Of a DNA stretch of 64,000 nt, positions 61,292 through 64,000 are shown in pieces. Under the pieces are notes generated by a model. The model had not been told where the DNA came from, did not search any database, and was given only the letters and a program-made list of their open reading frames with translations. Where the stretch lies: NCBI GenBank assembly GCA_963809815.1, contig CAWELM010000025.1, positions 186,001 to 250,000 on the forward strand, written 5' to 3'. The first letter of the stretch is position 1. Each line of letters starts with the position of its first letter. This DNA is from CAVVJA01 sp963809815. GTDB lineage: Bacteria > Actinomycetota > Actinomycetes > Mycobacteriales > Jatrophihabitantaceae. A program made the position numbers and the translations under genes.

Positions 61292-63462
61292 AAGGTCACC
61301 AATTGGCGCGTCGCCACACTCTGGCCCACTGCCAGAGTTGCCCTCGTAGTCGCCACGAGGGACTCGAGCGGGATCGGCATGGCCGAGCCGGTGCGGAGAG
61401 CGTCGACGAAGCGCTCCAGCTGCGCGCGCTGCCCCTTGTCCTGGCCGGTGAGCGTCCGCCGTCCGGTCTTTCCCTTGGACGACCACGCGGTGATCCGCTG
61501 GAAATTGTCCAGCCGTCCGGTCCGGCCATCTGCCGAGACGTCCAGAGTTTCCTTCGGGAAACGCGGGCTGCCGTCGGTGACATACGAGATCGTCGCCACA
61601 GATTCGTCTGAGTAACGCAAGGTGGCGTGAATGTTCGCGCCCGCTGCCATGGCCTGTACCTCGACGGGGTCACGCCCCACCAGAGCACTCAGCGTGTCGA
61701 TGAAATGACCGCCTTCCCCGGCGAACCGGGAGCCTTCCAGCTCCTCGTTGAGGTACCAGCTACTCGGATCGAGGCGGCCGGCGTTGACGAGATACCGTGC
61801 CGACAACGGACCCCGAAACGGGGTCAGGCGGTTTCGCAGGTCCGTGAAGAGCGGTGCGAACCTCCGGTTGAAGCCGACCATGATTCGGTCGTTGCCGCTC
61901 TCGTTGACCGTTTCCAGAACCTGAGAGAGCTGATCCTCGCTGAGGGCGAGCGGCTTCTCGACAAAGACGGCGCGGCCGCGCTTCAAGGCCTCGCAGACCA
62001 GGCCGGCATGCGAGTGGTGCCGGGTGACGATGAACACCGCGTCGAGCGTGTCATCATCGAGCACCGTCTCGACGCTCGTTGTGATCGTCGCGAACCCGAA
62101 CTTGCGTTGCGCGTTCAGCCCGGACAGAGACTTCGTCGTGGCAACCGAAACGAGCTCGACCTCTGAGTTGTCCCGCAGGTGAGGCAGCAGCATCGAGGTG
62201 GCATAGTTACCCGCTCCGACGAAGCCAATGCGGACGTCAGCCGACCGTGGTGTCCGGGGCTGGGAGACAACTGCTGGTTCGCTGTGCGCGCTGCCCTGGA
62301 TGGTCCGTTCGGGCTCCTCCGCGTCGGGCGCCGAACGGTAGGACAGCAGAAACCCGATGCCCTCGAGGGAACCCGCGCCGAGCCGGCTGTAGACGTCGGC
62401 CGCGTCCTCGATGGGGTAGGTGCCCGAGATCAGCGATCCGATGTCCACTGAACCATCGGCGAGCAGATCGAGGAAGCAGGCCAGGTTACGGCGCTCGGTC
62501 CAACGAACGTAGCCCGCTGGGTAGTCCACGCCTTCGAGTTCGTAGCGATCGTCGTATCGACCCGGACCGTACGAACGGGAGAAGCGGACGTCCAGCTCCT
62601 TTTCGTAATATGCGTTCCACGGCAGATCGAGTCGCGTCTTGCCGATGTCGACCACTCGGGCCCGGTCCCGCGCGAGGCGGGCCGCGACCTCGACGGGTCC
62701 GTTCGAGTCCCCCCCGGCGGCCAGCAGGATGTGGTCCGCGCCCAGGCCGCCGGTGCGGGAGAGCATGACCTGCTCGATCTCGTTCAGGCCCGCCTCGTCG
62801 GGTGCGGCGCAGGCGAGAGCGCCGGCCTTCTCCGCGGCTCGGCAGCGGGCCGCGACGACATCCAAGCCCACCACCTGCACGCCGGACGCGACGAGGAGGC
62901 GCACCACGAGTTGCCCGATGAGCCCGAGCCCGATAACACACGCGGTCTCACCAAGCGCGACCTCGGCGCGGCGGACGCCCTGCATTGCGATCGCCCCCAC
63001 CGTGGCGAACGCGGCGTGCTCGGCTGCAACACCATCCGGTACCGGGACGCAGAGATTCGTCGGCACCCAGTTCAGCTCGGCGTGCAGGGCGAATTCGTTG
63101 CCCGCGGCTGCAACCACTTGACCGACCGAGAACTGCTCAGCACCCGCACCGACCTCGACTACCACGCCGCAGACCGAATAGCCGAGCGGCGTGTAGCTGT
63201 CCAGCCGATTCATCGCTTTCTTGTAGGTGGAGACGGCGCCTTGTTGGGCCACGGAGTCGACCAGCTTGCGGACTTGATCGGGCCTCGCTCGGGCCTTGCC
63301 GAGCAGGGACATCCTGGCCTCGCTGACTTTCATCATCTCGGTGCCGGTTGAGATAAGCGAGTAAAGAGAGCGAACCAGAACACCACCGGGCTTGCACGCG
63401 GGAGCAGGCACGTCGAGAACGGCGAGCTCACCGGACTTGTAGTTCTGAGCGACTTGCTTCAT
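61288..63462 (-). CDS. Fused zinc-type alcohol dehydrogenase and Gfo/Idh/MocA oxidoreductase
   Basis: 724 residues. Residues 1-370 are MDR/alcohol-dehydrogenase-like, with YTPLGYSVCGVVVEVGAGA and the NAD loop VIGLGLIGQLVVRLLVASGV, but the usual structural zinc cysteines are absent. Residues 405-724 are Gfo/Idh/MocA, with RIGFVGAGNYATSMLLPHLR and FVEKPLALSEDQLSQVLE. This two-domain enzyme regularly lies next to heparinase II/III and asparagine synthase in polysaccharide loci. It probably oxidises a nucleotide sugar or its product. It starts 39 bp after the asparagine synthase stop, with GGAAGG before the ATG. Confidence 0.9.
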   Translation of the reverse strand: MKQVAQNYKSGELAVLDVPAPACKPGGVLVRSLYSLISTGTEMMKVSEARMSLLGKARARPDQVRKLVDSVAQQGAVSTYKKAMNRLDSYTPLGYSVCGVVVEVGAGAEQFSVGQVVAAAGNEFALHAELNWVPTNLCVPVPDGVAAEHAAFATVGAIAMQGVRRAEVALGETACVIGLGLIGQLVVRLLVASGVQVVGLDVVAARCRAAEKAGALACAAPDEAGLNEIEQVMLSRTGGLGADHILLAAGGDSNGPVEVAARLARDRARVVDIGKTRLDLPWNAYYEKELDVRFSRSYGPGRYDDRYELEGVDYPAGYVRWTERRNLACFLDLLADGSVDIGSLISGTYPIEDAADVYSRLGAGSLEGIGFLLSYRSAPDAEEPERTIQGSAHSEPAVVSQPRTPRSADVRIGFVGAGNYATSMLLPHLRDNSEVELVSVATTKSLSGLNAQRKFGFATITTSVETVLDDDTLDAVFIVTRHHSHAGLVCEALKRGRAVFVEKPLALSEDQLSQVLETVNESGNDRIMVGFNRRFAPLFTDLRNRLTPFRGPLSARYLVNAGRLDPSSWYLNEELEGSRFAGEGGHFIDTLSALVGRDPVEVQAMAAGANIHATLRYSDESVATISYVTDGSPRFPKETLDVSADGRTGRLDNFQRITAWSSKGKTGRRTLTGQDKGQRAQLERFVDALRTGSAMPIPLESLVATTRATLAVGQSVATRQLVTL

Positions 63463-63501
63463 GCAACCTTCCTCTGAACGTTTTCGTCTGCTACCGGTTG
63501 A

Positions 63502-64000
63502 TCACGGCGGCGATACCCCGGCGGCTGTCACGCTGCGATACCAAAGCTCCATCGAGAGCAGCTGCCACAGCTGCTTGGATTGATCGCTTCGGCCGCTGCG
63601 CTGATCGGAGACCATCCGACGAAGTGGCTGGAGGCGGAGGAATCCTGACGACACCAGGCGGCCGTCCAGCAGGACGTCGTCGATCAGCGGCCCAAGATCA
63701 TTCGTCACCCACGCCCGAAGTGGAGCGCCGAACGAGGCCTTCGGCCGGTCGAGCACGTCGCGTGGCACCCGGTCCTCTGCGACGTGGCGGAGCGGAACCT
63801 TCTGGGTCCGTCCCCGGATCTTCTGAGCGCCGCGGAAGCTGAATGCCGCCTTGAAAACATAGGGATCAACGAATGGAACGCGCACTTCAGTCGACGCCGA
63901 CATGCTCGAACGGTCCGTGTACGCCAGGTTGAGCCCTGGCAAGAACAAACGGCTGTCGGTGAGGCACATCCGGTTGACGTGATCGGGCAGACGCCCGTCG
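63502..64000 (-). CDS. Asparagine synthase (glutamine-hydrolysing), C-terminal part, cut by window edge
   Basis: The frame is open to the window end. DGRLPDHVNRMCLTDSRLFL, LAYTDRSSMSASTEVRVPFV and RDVLDRPKASFGAPL match the C-terminal AMP-forming domain of AsnB-type proteins. Such genes in exopolysaccharide loci amidate sugar uronates or act on peptide parts rather than making free asparagine. The N-terminal glutaminase domain is outside the window, so its presence cannot be judged. Confidence 0.85.
   Translation of the reverse strand, partial: DGRLPDHVNRMCLTDSRLFLPGLNLAYTDRSSMSASTEVRVPFVDPYVFKAAFSFRGAQKIRGRTQKVPLRHVAEDRVPRDVLDRPKASFGAPLRAWVTNDLGPLIDDVLLDGRLVSSGFLRLQPLRRMVSDQRSGRSDQSKQLWQLLSMELWYRSVTAAGVSPP

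Overview
The window is high-GC DNA from an actinomycete-type bacterium (Actinomycetota). The evidence is the gene order enolase – FtsB/DivIC – DUF501 – Ppx/GppA next to MazG and a SurA-like lipoprotein, a UdgB-type uracil-DNA glycosylase, a DUF4235 protein, a DUF3558-like lipoprotein, and frequent GTG starts with ATGA/GTGA stop-start overlaps. Genus cannot be fixed from sequence reading alone.

Layout. (1) 1-3.2 kb: ABC-2 exporter pair with a divergent MarR/GbsR-type regulator and a palindrome lying inside the promoter spacer; then a 29-bp tandem repeat array, a SnoaL-like gene remnant and an unusual class-I-shaped tRNA with a UAA anticodon. (2) 3.2-13 kb: housekeeping block on the minus strand (udgB – ornithine-cyclodeaminase-like – type II NADH dehydrogenase-like – NAD kinase; surA-like – mazG – DinB-like; eno – ftsB – DUF501 – ppx). 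(3) 13.2-29.2 kb: first exopolysaccharide locus. It has a polyprenyl-phosphate sugar-1-phosphate transferase, a WecG/TagA transferase and a GT2 on the plus strand. On the minus strand are chain-length protein – Wzx flippase – Wzy polymerase – GT4 – an unknown duplicated-domain protein – PAP2 phosphatase – two paralogous beta-helix proteins, with a GMC oxidoreductase divergent to them. (4) 29.3-37.4 kb: sugar-nucleotide genes (GDP-mannose-3,5-epimerase-like, second epimerase/dehydratase, C-methyltransferase, RfbF-like cytidylyltransferase, class III aminotransferase, PIG-L deacetylase, RmlC-like epimerase and a degenerate second C-methyltransferase). (5) 37.4-44 kb: lipoprotein, MFS/TolB-like pair, a dihydrofolate-reductase-like gene between IS3-type end sequences, a secreted DUF1996 protein, and about 1.1 kb with no confident gene. 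(6) 44-50.8 kb: second set of export genes (Wzx, two Wzz-like proteins with degenerate kinase domains, O-antigen-ligase/Wzy). (7) 51-57.4 kb: a GDP-D-glycero-alpha-D-manno-heptose set (GmhB-GmhA fusion, HddC, HddA) with two GT4 enzymes and a zinc-ribbon-bearing epimerase. (8) 57.5-64 kb: GT2, PAP2, heparinase II/III, a fused alcohol dehydrogenase–Gfo/Idh/MocA oxidoreductase and the start of asparagine synthase.

From 13 kb onward most of the window is surface-polysaccharide synthesis: sugar activation, assembly on a polyprenyl phosphate, flipping, polymerisation, chain-length control and modification. It holds two flippases, two polymerases and three chain-length proteins, so two glycans or a merged locus are likely.

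Six genes carry an apparent frameshift, five of them in 19-28.5 kb and one at 49.9 kb. All six need the same net frame change (+1 or -2). Assembly error and real gene decay cannot be told apart without reads.
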